Shown: in pieces, positions 14,001 through 22,245 of the stretch
Layout of the letters: each line of letters opens with the position of its first letter
Numbering within the stretch: the stretch's first letter is position 1
Notes under the pieces: generated by a model
The model's input: the letters and a program-made list of their open reading frames with translations, nothing else
What the model was told of the DNA's origin: nothing
The model's database searches: none
From: Prolixibacteraceae bacterium
GTDB taxonomy: Bacteria > Bacteroidota > Bacteroidia > Bacteroidales > Prolixibacteraceae
Length of the DNA stretch: 22,998 nt
Reading direction: 5' to 3'
NCBI GenBank assembly: GCA_027858145.1
Contig: JAQIDF010000048.1
Coordinates: forward strand, 1-22,998
Translations under genes and position numbers: made by a program

Positions 14001-16617
14001 CTTCGTGCATTTCTGCAGTAGTTTTACCGGTAGCCCCGCCACTACTGCTTGTCTGTCCTGATGTTTCGGTATCCCAAAAACAATTGGTGATGGTAGCCAT
14101 ACTATAGCCAATTAACCCCCCAACGTATTCAGCACCACCACTTACTAAACCGGTACTGTAACAATTGGTAACTGCTGAAACATGAGTTGAGCCTATAAGT
14201 CCACCTAAAGATCGAGTTCCACCAGTACGTGTGCCGGTAATACTAGCCATGCTGTAACTATTCGATATTGAGGAAGAACCGGCATGATATCCTATCAATC
14301 CGCCAACCATGCCATAATAGCTGCCACTTGAAATAGCACCGGTGCTGAAACAATTGCTTATTGTGGTGGTTTCGCCTGTTCTTCCCACCAATGCACTTAC
14401 TAATTCAGATCCAATAATGGAAACGTCAATTAGACCCAGATTTTGAATAACAGCACTTTCGGTGTATGCAAATAGACCTACACCTTCAGTCGATGGGCGG
14501 TTAATGTTTAAGTTTGAAATTGTTTTTCCATTTCCTTTGTAAACCCCGGTAAAAGGAATATTATCGTACAAGCCTATGGGGGAAAATCCGGCATTTGAAT
14601 TCCATGATGCCGTACCGCTTGCATCTATATCGGCAGTTTGGATAAAAACATACCCCCAATATTCAGTGTTTTCACTAAGGTTTTTTAAATCATCAAGTGT
14701 TGAAATTTCGTATGGATCGGCTTCTGTTCCACTACCGGTAAAATGAGCATTTGTGGTAAAAGAAACAGTCTCGCCATAGCTGGTTCCAACACTGTTGGTT
14801 GCAAAAGCCCTCACATAATAGGTGGTGAGCGGGGTTAACCCGGATATTGCGGTAGTAAAAGCTTCGATAACTGCAGTGCCTTCAGTTGTATTGCTGTTGT
14901 TTATGGTAGGTGTGCCGGTTGTATTCCAGCATACACCATGCTCGCTAACAGGCTGTGTGCCTGTGTTTTCAATGTTTCCGTTACCCGTTGCCGATAGCGG
15001 ATTAATATCAGTTACCGCGTTGGTTGTCACTACAGGGGGCAGGCCTTGGTTGCTAAAATAAGGATAGTCTTGATTGATAAATTCAGCTATTGCCCAATAG
15101 TTGTTCGTCCCATTTGTTGTTTCGCCGGTAAAATCCCAACCGGAGTCGGTAAATGTTGTTTGGGTTTTCATTTCAGTTGATGTTTTACCTATACCACCCT
15201 CCGAAGTAGTTTGTGTTGAAGTTTCTGTATCCCAAAAGCTGTTTTCTGTTGTTGATGAGTTACTCAATGCAACAAGACCACCAATAGTTGTGCTGCCTGA
15301 AACTGTGCCTGCTGAATAGCTATAGTTTATTGATGAAGAGTTCTGTTCACCAACCAGCCCTCCTGATACAGTATTACCTGATACGTCCGCCAGGGAGTAG
15401 CAATTCTCAATTATGGTGGATGAATTGGTGCTACCCGCCAGTCCTCCAGCTTTTGTTTGTCCTGTGATTGAACCACTGGAATAACATTCTGTAATAGAGG
15501 TATTGTTTGCTTTGCCAACAAGGGCACCAGTACCATCATCTCCGGTTATGGCAGCATCCTTAACACCCAATTTCAAAAGTACGGCTGTATTGGTATAGCC
15601 AAACAAGCCTTGATTTTCGGAACCCGAGGGACGATTGATTGATAAATTACTAATGAAGTGATTTTGTCCGTTATAGTTCCCGGTAAAAGGAACCGGAGAT
15701 GACGCATCGTCATAACCAATTGGAGAAAATCCTTCTCCATTGTTCCATGATGCATAAGCTGCCATATTTATATCATCGGTCTGTTCAAAATAAGAACCCC
15801 ATTTACCTGAATTTTGTGCTAACCACATTAGATTCATTGCTGAACTAATCTGATAAGGATCAGACACATTGCCGGCTTCAGATGGGAAAATATTGCCAGT
15901 AATCCAAGTAGGGGTGCCAACAAATGTTCCGGTATTGGAATTGACACTATTGTCGGTTACTGAAGTACCAGAACCGGTGGTCATCGGGTAATAGGCAATT
16001 AATCCCGTTTCGGTACCGGCAAGTTCACCAAACAAGTTTTGTTGAATTTGTTCCTGTGTTCTTGCTACATTCCAAACTCGTACTTCGTCCAGTTTTCCGT
16101 TAAAAAAACTTGCCAGATTGGTTCCTACACCAATTGTTTTATCTGATGTATTGTCATTAAAGGTAAAGGCTGTTTCAGCTTGTAAATCCACTTCGTTGCC
16201 ATTTACATAAAACGTGCACGAACCGGTGGTACTGGTTCCATTCCTGACAAACGCAATGTGGTTCCATTCGTTAAGGATAATCGCGTTGTCTTCACTTTCA
16301 GCCACCCATGTACCAGGCCCTGAAACAGCTATTACGTTTGACGAGCTATTGCCGGTACCAACTTCTACCTGCCACGAACCGGCATCGTTTTCACTTCTTG
16401 ATGAAAAAACAGTAACCCTGGCACCTAAATTTGCCGGATAAATCCAGGCTTCAACTGTTACAGTATTACCTACATTAAGGGATGCGTCATTTCCAATATT
16501 TACATAATCACTGGTTCCATCAAACTCAAGGGCATCCTGTGCACTTAATTGAACACCGGCAAACAACAACAATATCATAAGACATTGCTTTAATTTTACA
16601 ATTATCAGTTTTTTCAT
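11041..16617 (-). CDS. Giant T9SS-secreted surface protein with LamG and GLUG repeats
   Basis: 1858 residues. The signal peptide is about 1-26 (ends QLSAQ). A LamG/concanavalin-like domain spans about 28-230 (FDGTSDYVNIGN, VTVEAWIYP, KLDEVRVWNVARTQEQI). Three GLUG-type beta-helix modules follow, about 250-510, 630-900 and 1020-1320; each begins with an ISTLDDLKNLSENTEYWG-like strand and ends in FWDTETS-x-Q near 462, 844 and 1276. Fibronectin-like linkers around 530-620 and 915-1010 share HGVCWNTTG-PT and YYVRA-ATNS. A further beta region begins near 1340 (WLGTSTNVWGTAGNW). The last 75 residues form a type A T9SS sorting domain (LSVYDLAGRKLLNKKL, GLYVVSI). It should be displayed on, or released from, the cell surface as an adhesin or glycan-binding protein. 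The peptide gene follows after 32 nt with no terminator; the 7TM regulator is divergent. Confidence 0.9.
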   Translation of the reverse strand: MKKLIIVKLKQCLMILLLFAGVQLSAQDALEFDGTSDYVNIGNDASLNVGNTVTVEAWIYPANLGARVTVFSSRSENDAGSWQVEVGTGNSSSNVIAVSGPGTWVAESEDNAIILNEWNHIAFVRNGTSTTGSCTFYVNGNEVDLQAETAFTFNDNTSDKTIGVGTNLASFFNGKLDEVRVWNVARTQEQIQQNLFGELAGTETGLIAYYPMTTGSGTSVTDNSVNSNTGTFVGTPTWITGNIFPSEAGNVSDPYQISSAMNLMWLAQNSGKWGSYFEQTDDINMAAYASWNNGEGFSPIGYDDASSPVPFTGNYNGQNHFISNLSINRPSGSENQGLFGYTNTAVLLKLGVKDAAITGDDGTGALVGKANNTSITECYSSGSITGQTKAGGLAGSTNSSTIIENCYSLADVSGNTVSGGLVGEQNSSSINYSYSAGTVSGSTTIGGLVALSNSSTTENSFWDTETSTQTTSEGGIGKTSTEMKTQTTFTDSGWDFTGETTNGTNNYWAIAEFINQDYPYFSNQGLPPVVTTNAVTDINPLSATGNGNIENTGTQPVSEHGVCWNTTGTPTINNSNTTEGTAVIEAFTTAISGLTPLTTYYVRAFATNSVGTSYGETVSFTTNAHFTGSGTEADPYEISTLDDLKNLSENTEYWGYVFIQTADIDASGTASWNSNAGFSPIGLYDNIPFTGVYKGNGKTISNLNINRPSTEGVGLFAYTESAVIQNLGLIDVSIIGSELVSALVGRTGETTTISNCFSTGAISSGSYYGMVGGLIGYHAGSSSISNSYSMASITGTRTGGTRSLGGLIGSTHVSAVTNCYSTGLVSGGAEYVGGLIGYSMATITNCFWDTETSGQTSSSGGATGKTTAEMHEASLYIQAGWDFMDETVNGTDNNWGINAAENSGYPFLAWQGYPNDTELSLSTQFVTDISTSTLNATANGTIYTLGSPAPTQHGVCWNTTGSPTLSDNYTEEGTPTAGSFTSEMTGLTLYAVYYVRAYATNSSGTVYGNEVSFVMTSAVPPSTGDGSSSAPYEIANLENLLWLSETQSEWAANKYFIQTADIDATVTAHLNDGAGFSPIGIYDWGNWEVSFQGNYNGQGHVIDGLYINRTENDYNALFGFLYGTATVQNLGVTNVNITGKGVAALVGAVYSGNVTISNCYSSGTVTSTSGYTGGLVAYLAYGTMEQCYSSVDVLGTSYSGAMTGRVQGGKAYNCYATGSVTQNPDYMFYSTSIGGFAGAIDASSIVNNCYSTASVGTGDYVGGFVAYFNSATVTNCFWDTETSGQSTSAAGTGKTTNEMKTAGTFLTGSWDFTLAGDIWSINGNDNNGYPFLRWQGYTPSHIWLGTSTNVWGTAGNWSENSLPTTSKNVVIPDVANAPEIAANTTADCNNLSIESGATLTIQSDATNNGSLIVSGTSAGDITYNRYLTSNDWHLVSSPVGSQSINTLVTTAGNAIATQDPKYGLAPYDNSTADWAHYTTSTIGSAGNFIAGKGYEVFRTSNGTIEFTGTVDTDDVSIGITDNTNAWNLAGNPFPSAINGNAPADANDNFLTVNTAALHDAFEAIYVWDANAGTPDYLTVNQTSGAFYIAPGQAFFVNSVSGGNNVNFTEAMQIHQTGDIFKSTTVENPTIKLIAEGAGSTTNAKIIYIDGMTTGLDPGYDAGRFSGGDNSFAVYTHLVGDDTNPVDFDIQCLPANDFAQIIPVGLNAPENTEIEFRAEALNLPADVPVYLEDKVAGSFTKLSEPGSFYTVKLSAQSQGTGRFFLHSGASTTGSNPLDNETDFTIIPRPRYNNIRVTGKVGYDSQLSVYDLAGRKLLNKKLNNTLVNDVNMEGLKSGLYVVSISSSTKQMSKKISWIKN

Positions 16618-16690
16618 TTGGCACGTATTTTAATTTTTCTGCATATAAAGTATCTATCTATATTTTTTAAATATAATAATAAATAATTCT

Positions 16691-16698
16691 TATATTTG
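16691..16698 (+). promoter_or_regulatory. Promoter of the 7TM/LuxR regulator, -7 box
   Basis: TATATTTG is a full TAnnTTTG match. Transcription would start near 16704, so a GTG at 16706 is an unlikely start and the ATG at 16724 is preferred. The AT-rich gap (16618-16690) must also hold the divergent promoter of the giant gene; the best candidate there is an imperfect TACTTTAT on the minus strand. Confidence 0.6.
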
Positions 16699-16723
16699 AA
16701 TTGGGGTGGGACAAAAGCGAGAC

Positions 16724-18511
16724 ATGCAAATAACTCGCACAAATAAGCATCATAAAATGTATGACGTAAAGACAAAACTAACTAAAGCATTTACTATAGT
16801 TATAGGGTTCGCCATTGTTCCGATGATGGTTATTGCTTTTTTTGGAACGATACAAACAATTCCCAAAAATGAGACAGGTAAAGGTTTTCTCGTCACCCAT
16901 AACAAGGAAGGAAAACTGATTTTACAATTGAAGGGTGAAATGGAGTTTTACTGGAATCAGTTACTTTCTCCTTCCGATTTTCAAGGCAATGATTCCAATC
17001 CTAAATCAAGTACAATTATTTTTCCGGATACATGGAACGGGAAAATAATTGATGACCAAAAATTGCCCGGCAAAGGATATGCTACTTATCGCACAACGTT
17101 GCAGTTTGACACCCTAATGCCAATGGCTATAAGAATTTTCGATTACTTTAATGCATATAAACTTTGGGTTAACGGAGAGCTTATTTCCGAAGCTGGTAAA
17201 CCTGGCAAAACTGAAGCAGAAACAAGTGCTGAAAGAATTAATAAAATAGGAATATTCATGCCTATAAAAGGTGAAAATGAACTTGTTATGCAAACAGCTA
17301 ATTTTCAAGAAAAATTTGGAGGGTTCAGGCAATCATTTCTTATTGGAACGGTTAACGCTATAAAACATGTCGATTTAAAACGACAGGTAATTGATGCATT
17401 TGTTTTAGGATTAATATTGCTTGCGTTTTTATACAATATTGGCATTTATGTATTTAACACAAAAAGAAAATCATATTTTTATTTTGCGTTATTGATTTTA
17501 ATCATTTTTATCCGACAATTACTATTAAGCAATATTTCATTGTTTGATTTATTGCTGCAACATTATTCAATAATATACCTGAAAGCGACCTATATTACAG
17601 CATGGCTTACATTAATGATACTATTTTTGTTTTTCAAAACAATTTACCCAACCCTTATTTCACAAAAAATACTTAATTTCTTGCAGATTTGGGTAGGTAT
17701 GGTGTTGGTTTTTACTATCGTATCACCATTATATTATGTGTCGACAGGAACACATTTACTGCAAATCACCTTGTTTTTAGCTTTAGTATATTTAATCTTT
17801 TTATTGGTCAAATCGTTTCTTAAAGCAGAAAATCAATATCCATTAACCGGTTTAGGAATGCTATTATTTATTTTTTCGATAACAGTTGAGGCACTTATAT
17901 TTAACAGAATTATTTATTCAAGCTACACGCTTCAATATGGTTTGATTTACTTCATTTTATTTGAGTCGTTTGTTTTAGGAATAGATTATTCAGTAACCTA
18001 TAAACGGAATTTAACATTAGTTGAAACATTGAATGTGCAAAACAAAAACCTTCAAAAAATTGTAAAACAAAGAACAAAGGAAGCCCTTGATGCTAAAGAA
18101 CGAGAAATATTGGCAACCACACTGCTAAAATCAAAGACTTATAAATTCCTTCAACAGCTATACAACAAGTTAAGCAATTATAAAATTGATCATAGAGATG
18201 AGCACAAGGATTTTAATCAAATACTAAATGCTATCAGAATTGAAATTAACCAAAAAGATAACCAAATGTTGCATTTTAAAAAAGTGCACCCCAATTTTTT
18301 TAAAGGACTACAAATTATGCATCCTTCTCTATCACAAAACGACTTAAAGCTGTGTGCTTATATTAAATTAAACCTTAACAATAATGAGATTGCTGATTTC
18401 CTTCATGTTCAACCCGAATCAGTTAGAAAAGCAAAACAACGTATGTGTAAAAAAATAGGTTTAAAAAACGAAAAGGAACTGATAGTACTATTGAATAATA
18501 TTATGAATTGA
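16724..18511 (+). CDS. Membrane-bound 7TM sensor with C-terminal LuxR-type HTH
   Basis: 595 residues from the ATG at 16724 (another ATG at 16757). An N-terminal membrane helix (about 21-42) precedes an extracytoplasmic beta-sandwich of about 160 residues (FPDTWNGKII, YATYRTTLQF, YKLWVNGELISEAGKPG) of the kind found in 7TMR-DISM receptors. Seven hydrophobic helices run from about 216 to 420, then a basic coiled coil (NVQNKNLQKIVKQRTKEALD). The C-terminal domain (about 530-590) is a LuxR-type helix-turn-helix, SLSQNDLKLCAYIKLNLNNN, EIADFLHVQPESVRKAKQRM, a form common in Bacteroidota membrane regulators with a VHPNFF lead-in. No kinase or receiver domain is present, so it should link an outside signal directly to transcription. 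Being divergent from the giant-protein/peptide operon, it is the likely regulator of that operon. Confidence 0.85.
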   Translation: MQITRTNKHHKMYDVKTKLTKAFTIVIGFAIVPMMVIAFFGTIQTIPKNETGKGFLVTHNKEGKLILQLKGEMEFYWNQLLSPSDFQGNDSNPKSSTIIFPDTWNGKIIDDQKLPGKGYATYRTTLQFDTLMPMAIRIFDYFNAYKLWVNGELISEAGKPGKTEAETSAERINKIGIFMPIKGENELVMQTANFQEKFGGFRQSFLIGTVNAIKHVDLKRQVIDAFVLGLILLAFLYNIGIYVFNTKRKSYFYFALLILIIFIRQLLLSNISLFDLLLQHYSIIYLKATYITAWLTLMILFLFFKTIYPTLISQKILNFLQIWVGMVLVFTIVSPLYYVSTGTHLLQITLFLALVYLIFLLVKSFLKAENQYPLTGLGMLLFIFSITVEALIFNRIIYSSYTLQYGLIYFILFESFVLGIDYSVTYKRNLTLVETLNVQNKNLQKIVKQRTKEALDAKEREILATTLLKSKTYKFLQQLYNKLSNYKIDHRDEHKDFNQILNAIRIEINQKDNQMLHFKKVHPNFFKGLQIMHPSLSQNDLKLCAYIKLNLNNNEIADFLHVQPESVRKAKQRMCKKIGLKNEKELIVLLNNIMN

Positions 18512-18560
18512 TCTGAGAAGAGGGGGATGATGATTGAATTAACCCTAAAACGAAAAACGG

Positions 18561-18899
18561 ATGAAACGCATATTAACAGCACTGAATGACTACTTACAGG
18601 ATTTCTCATCGTTAATTTATCCAAACCTTTGCATTTGTTGTAATGAGTCATTGGTTAAACAGGAGCAACATTTTTGCACCCGGTGTGCTATTGGGCTACC
18701 GCGTACATATTACCATCTTGCTTCAATGAATCCTGTTGAGCAATTATTTTGGGGGCGTGTAAAAATTGAAAAAGCAACATCTTTTTTTCTTTTTCAAAAG
18801 GGAAGCAAATATCAGAAGCTTCTGCATCATTTGGTGAATATGCCCCATGGGATCGTGACAGTCGGGAAATTCCCAAATTGCTTGACATTACCGATGTGA
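18561..18899 (+). pseudogene. Truncated comF (N-terminal fragment)
   Basis: The frame encodes 112 residues, of which the first 90 or so resemble the N-terminus of ComF-family proteins: SSLIYPNLCICCNESL and FCTRCAIGLP give the two CxxC zinc-binding pairs, then NPVEQLFWGRVKIEKATSFF and YQKLLHHL. Homology stops near 18832, just where ComF would continue into its phosphoribosyltransferase domain. The rest of the frame is out-of-phase sequence belonging to a DUF3859 gene remnant. Without the PRT domain the protein cannot do what ComF does in DNA uptake or recycling. The simplest explanation is a deletion that joined the 5' part of comF to the 3' part of another gene. The start lies 49 nt after the 7TM regulator stop. 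Confidence 0.75.
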
Positions 18900-19126
18900 T
18901 AAAGTCAGATATTGGCACCGAGTTTGGATATGTGCTTCATATTAACAAAGCAAAAGGGAAACGAATTGATTTCCGGATTGACCATCCGCCATTCAAAGGA
19001 GAAGATGGAAAAGTAAGGCCTCCGTTTACCGGACAGGTTTTTATCAACAGCAACCAGTATGAGTTTTTTCTGGGCGATTGTGTTTGGGAACCTCTTGAAG
19101 ATAAACTAATAAAACCGCTTAAATGA
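18830..19126 (+). pseudogene. DUF3859 protein, 3' fragment
   Basis: From about 18830 a different frame reads FGEYAPWDRDSREIPKLLDI, then TEFGYVLHINKAKGKRIDFR, DHPPFKGEDGKVRPPFTGQV and YEFFLGDCVWEPLEDKL before a TGA at 19126. This is the pattern of the DUF3859 C-terminal domain (small proteins of unknown function). There is no start codon of its own in a good position; a TTG at 18878 would begin inside the domain. The N-terminus was lost at the junction with comF, and the last strand also looks cut off (IKPLK instead of a closing Trp/Phe strand). It is probably non-functional. Confidence 0.65.
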
Positions 19127-19538
19127 AATATTCCTCCCTCGGTATGCCACATACCCATGTAATCGAATATACCACCCCAAACACATTCTTCTTGACTTGA
19201 ATTACTACCAGCGATAGTAAATTTAACCCTAAGATCATATAAATCATCTGGCCTTGCAAACGCTCCATTTGATTCATTAATTGTTCTTATATATTCATCA
19301 AAAACAAACGAACCATAATATTTTTTTTATCTGTCTCGTAATTATCATTTTCGAAAATATTATGACGAACTTTGAGATAATTATCAAAGCTCCATTGTTC
19401 GCTGGGATAATCTATTTCGGCAGTAAAGTTTACAATTTCAAACTAACTTGATTTCCTGTTCCAACCACCAAATATTCCTTTTTTTTCTGATTTCACCCAA
19501 AGATATTGATTCCCCAGCGTGACAAATATCCTTTCCAT
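19127..19538 (-). pseudogene. Degenerate unidentified gene (one stop, one homopolymer frameshift)
   Basis: On the minus strand a start at 19538 (MERIFVTLGNQYLWVKSEKK) leads into a frame interrupted by TAG near 19447 and then continues as FEIVNFTAEIDYPSEQWSFD and NYLKVRHNIFENDNYETDKK. At a run of eight A (plus-strand T8, 19321-19328) the sensible frame shifts: restoring one A continues into YYGSFVFDEYIRTINESNGA, RPDDLYDLRVKFTIAGSN and ECVWGGIFDYMGMWHTEG. Beyond about 19127 it runs antisense into the DUF3859 remnant, so the 3' end is lost. The continuous protein-like character across both breaks argues for a decayed gene. I do not recognise the family. Confidence 0.55.
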
Positions 19539-19553
19539 TTATCACTGTTTTCC

Positions 19554-19561
19554 TATATTTG
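19554..19561 (+). promoter_or_regulatory. Promoter of the S46 peptidase gene, -7 box
   Basis: TATATTTG is a full TAnnTTTG match ending 14 nt before the ATG at 19576. It shows that the longer open frame beginning at 19519 starts upstream of the promoter and is not used. Confidence 0.65.
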
Positions 19562-19575
19562 AAGAAAAAAACACA

Positions 19576-21702
19576 ATGACTAAGAACAGAATTTCAGCAC
19601 TCCTCCTCTTACTTTTTATCTCGTTTAACACGGTTGCCCGCGAGGGTATGTGGATACCTGTTTTGCTCGACCGTAACATTGCCGAAATGCGCGAAATGGG
19701 CTTCAAACTGAACACCGACGACATATACAGCGTGAACAATGCCAGCATGAAAGACGCCATTGTGCTTTTTGGCCGTGGATGTACCGGCGAGCTAATTTCG
19801 CCCGACGGGCTGCTGATTACCAATCACCATTGTGGATACGGCCAGATACAGGCTCACAGTACCGTTGAGTACGACTACCTCACCAATGGTTTTTGGGCGA
19901 TGAACCGCAGCGAGGAACTCCCCAACGAAGGCCTCTCGGTTACGTTTCTGGTCGAAATGCGCGATGTAAGCACCGAAATTCTTACCGGAACCGACTCCAT
20001 CAGCGATGAAACTCTGCGAATTCAAAAAATAAGAGAAAACACCAACTCTATAACCGAAAAAGCGATTAAAGACACTCACTACGAGGCCACGGTTAAACCA
20101 TTTTACGAAGGCAACCAGTATTTTCTTTTCATTACCGAAAAATTCACCGATGTACGTCTGGTAGGCGCTCCCCCATCGGCCATTGGCAAGTTTGGAGGCG
20201 ACACCGACAACTGGATGTGGCCCCGCCACACTGGCGATTTTTCCTTGTTTCGCATCTATGCCGATTCAACCAACAAACCGGCCGGTTACTCGCCCGACAA
20301 TGTACCATACCAGCCAAAAAGATACTTCCCTATTAACATTTCGGGCATCGAAAAAAACGACTTTACAATGGTTTTCGGATATCCTGGAACAACTCAGCAA
20401 TATTTATACTCTGATGCAGTTCGCCAGGTTGTTGAACAACGCGACCCCGACCGCATTGCCATTCGCGATGTAAAATTGTTTACTATGCGCTCGGCCATGA
20501 AAGCCGACCGTGCAACCCGTATCAAATATGCAGCAAAATATGCCTCGACCAGCAATGCATGGAAAAAATGGCAGGGCGAAATTAAAGGTTTGAAGCGCCT
20601 CAATGCCGTGAATGTAAAACTGGAAGAGGAGAAAGCCTTCGCGAAATGGGTGAATACCACGCCCGTCCGACAGGAAAAATACGGTGATATTTTGCCAACT
20701 TTTGAAAAGAAATACAATGAGATTGCATCGGTACAGAAAGCCAAAGATTATTACGACGAAATCATTTTCAGGGGAACCGATGCCTACCGTATGTATTACC
20801 AGTTAAAACAGTTCATAGGTCAAAAAGAAAAAACAGACGATATTGATTTTATCGAAAAGCATTTTAAAGACTACAAAACCGAAGTTGACCTTAACATATT
20901 CGTTTCGCTTATAAAAATGCTGTATTCCGATATTGCTATAGATAAACTGGCCCCCTCGTTGCTCGAAATATCAGAAAAAAATAACCCGAAAAAGCAACTC
21001 GAAAAGCTGTATTCAAAGTCGATAATTAACAGCAAAGAAAACTTAATGGACTTACTGTCGAAAAATGACATTGATAGAATTAAGAAGAAGATTGAAAAAG
21101 ATAAGCTGTACAGGTTTTTTGATGAAACCCGCTCGTATTATTTCGATTCGCTTTATGCCAATTACAATAATGTTCAGAAAGAAATTGACAACAACTACAA
21201 AACATACGTTAAGGCTTTGCTCGAAATGAACGAAAATGAGATGCTTTTCCCCGATGCCAATCTCACCATGCGGGTTACCTACGGGAAAGTGGAAGGCTAC
21301 GAACCGGCCGATGGTGTTGAATACAGGCATTACACAACGCTCGACGGCATTATTGAAAAAGACAATCCGGAGATTTACGATTATAACGTGCCCGAAAAGC
21401 TCAAACAACTGCACCGCGAACAAAATTTTGGCAACTATGCCAACCACAAAGGCGAATTGCCGGTATGTTTTACGGCTTCGAACCACACAACTGGTGGAAA
21501 CTCAGGAAGTCCGGTGATTAATTCCGAAGGACACCTGATAGGCATTAACTTCGACCGTTGCTGGGAAGGCACCATGAGTGATATTATGTTTGACCCCGAG
21601 AAATGCCGTAACATTTCGCTCGATATGCGTTACATGTTGTTCTTAGTGGATAAATTTGCCGGTGCAAGTTATTTGCTTGACGAAATGGAGATTGTGAGAT
21701 AA
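19576..21702 (+). CDS. dpp11: S46 family dipeptidyl-peptidase, DPP11-like (Asp/Glu-specific)
   Basis: S46 enzymes release dipeptides from the N-termini of peptides in the periplasm of Bacteroidota that feed on protein. From the ATG at 19576 the product has 708 residues with a signal peptide (NRISALLLLLFISFNTVA). The chymotrypsin-fold triad is visible: His85 in LITNHHCGYG, Asp221 in RHTGDFSLFRIY, Ser643 in TGGNSGSPVI. The residue 18 after the serine is Arg661 (NFDRCWEGTMSD). In Porphyromonas gingivalis the matching position is Arg673 in DPP11 and Gly in DPP7, so acidic P1 specificity is expected. The helical cap lies between the Asp and the Ser. Length and C-terminus (SYLLDEMEIV) are normal for the family. 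It has its own promoter box and is followed 11 nt later by a GNAT gene. Confidence 0.92.
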   Translation: MTKNRISALLLLLFISFNTVAREGMWIPVLLDRNIAEMREMGFKLNTDDIYSVNNASMKDAIVLFGRGCTGELISPDGLLITNHHCGYGQIQAHSTVEYDYLTNGFWAMNRSEELPNEGLSVTFLVEMRDVSTEILTGTDSISDETLRIQKIRENTNSITEKAIKDTHYEATVKPFYEGNQYFLFITEKFTDVRLVGAPPSAIGKFGGDTDNWMWPRHTGDFSLFRIYADSTNKPAGYSPDNVPYQPKRYFPINISGIEKNDFTMVFGYPGTTQQYLYSDAVRQVVEQRDPDRIAIRDVKLFTMRSAMKADRATRIKYAAKYASTSNAWKKWQGEIKGLKRLNAVNVKLEEEKAFAKWVNTTPVRQEKYGDILPTFEKKYNEIASVQKAKDYYDEIIFRGTDAYRMYYQLKQFIGQKEKTDDIDFIEKHFKDYKTEVDLNIFVSLIKMLYSDIAIDKLAPSLLEISEKNNPKKQLEKLYSKSIINSKENLMDLLSKNDIDRIKKKIEKDKLYRFFDETRSYYFDSLYANYNNVQKEIDNNYKTYVKALLEMNENEMLFPDANLTMRVTYGKVEGYEPADGVEYRHYTTLDGIIEKDNPEIYDYNVPEKLKQLHREQNFGNYANHKGELPVCFTASNHTTGGNSGSPVINSEGHLIGINFDRCWEGTMSDIMFDPEKCRNISLDMRYMLFLVDKFAGASYLLDEMEIVR

Positions 21703-21713
21703 ACTAAAATATA

Positions 21714-22157
21714 ATGAACGTTGCATTGAAAGCCTTTGATGATTTATCAAATTCCGAGCTGTACGAAATATTACAACTCCGAAGTGAAATATTTGTTGTG
21801 GAACAAAATTGTGTATATAACGATTTGGATGGGCTCGACCCAGAGGCCTTTCACCTTTATGCATCAAAAAATGATGTAATTATCGGTTATGTAAGACTTT
21901 CGAGACCCGGGGCTCGTTTCAGCACTGCTTCAATTGGCAGGGTTGTAACCCGTAAAAACTACCGCCACAAAGGTATCTCCACATTGCTTATGAAAAAAGC
22001 CATCGGACACATCGAAAACGAATGGGATGAAACCATGATTTCACTTAGTGCCCAGAAATATCTTCGGAATTTCTACGAGGGATTGGAATTTGTTGTAGTA
22101 TCAGACGTTTATCTCGAAGATGGGATTCCGCATTATAAAATGGTGAGAGGAAAATAA
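21714..22157 (+). CDS. GNAT family N-acetyltransferase, ElaA-like
   Basis: 147 residues of the ElaA type. The N-terminus has the family's ELYEILQLRSEIFVVEQNCV followed by DLDGLDPEAFHL. The acetyl-CoA-binding core is IGRVVTRKNYRHKGISTLLM, with the R/Q-x-x-G-x-G/A loop in the form YRHKGIS (about 84-90). AQKYLRNFYEGLEF and a C-terminal DGIPHYKM complete the pattern; the length is normal. The acceptor is unknown. It begins 11 nt after the peptidase stop, so the two are probably co-transcribed, though no shared function is evident. No clear terminator follows in 22158-22245. Confidence 0.9.
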   Translation: MNVALKAFDDLSNSELYEILQLRSEIFVVEQNCVYNDLDGLDPEAFHLYASKNDVIIGYVRLSRPGARFSTASIGRVVTRKNYRHKGISTLLMKKAIGHIENEWDETMISLSAQKYLRNFYEGLEFVVVSDVYLEDGIPHYKMVRGK

Positions 22158-22245
22158 TCGACAAAACAGCTTATAATCTAATATTTACAAGCAACCGACA
22201 TGTAATTATTTGCATAAGTTCTGGCTACACTTTTATATGAAAGCC

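Noticed and set aside
11041..16617. Many short recurring motifs that could suggest a repeat array or CRISPR
   Set aside because: They are codons of the GLUG and fibronectin-like modules; there are no equal-length repeats with unique spacers. No CRISPR is seen anywhere in the window.
19519..19575. Upstream extension of the S46 peptidase frame
   Set aside because: It starts before the TATATTTG promoter box and would bury the signal peptide; the ATG at 19576 gives a normal signal sequence.
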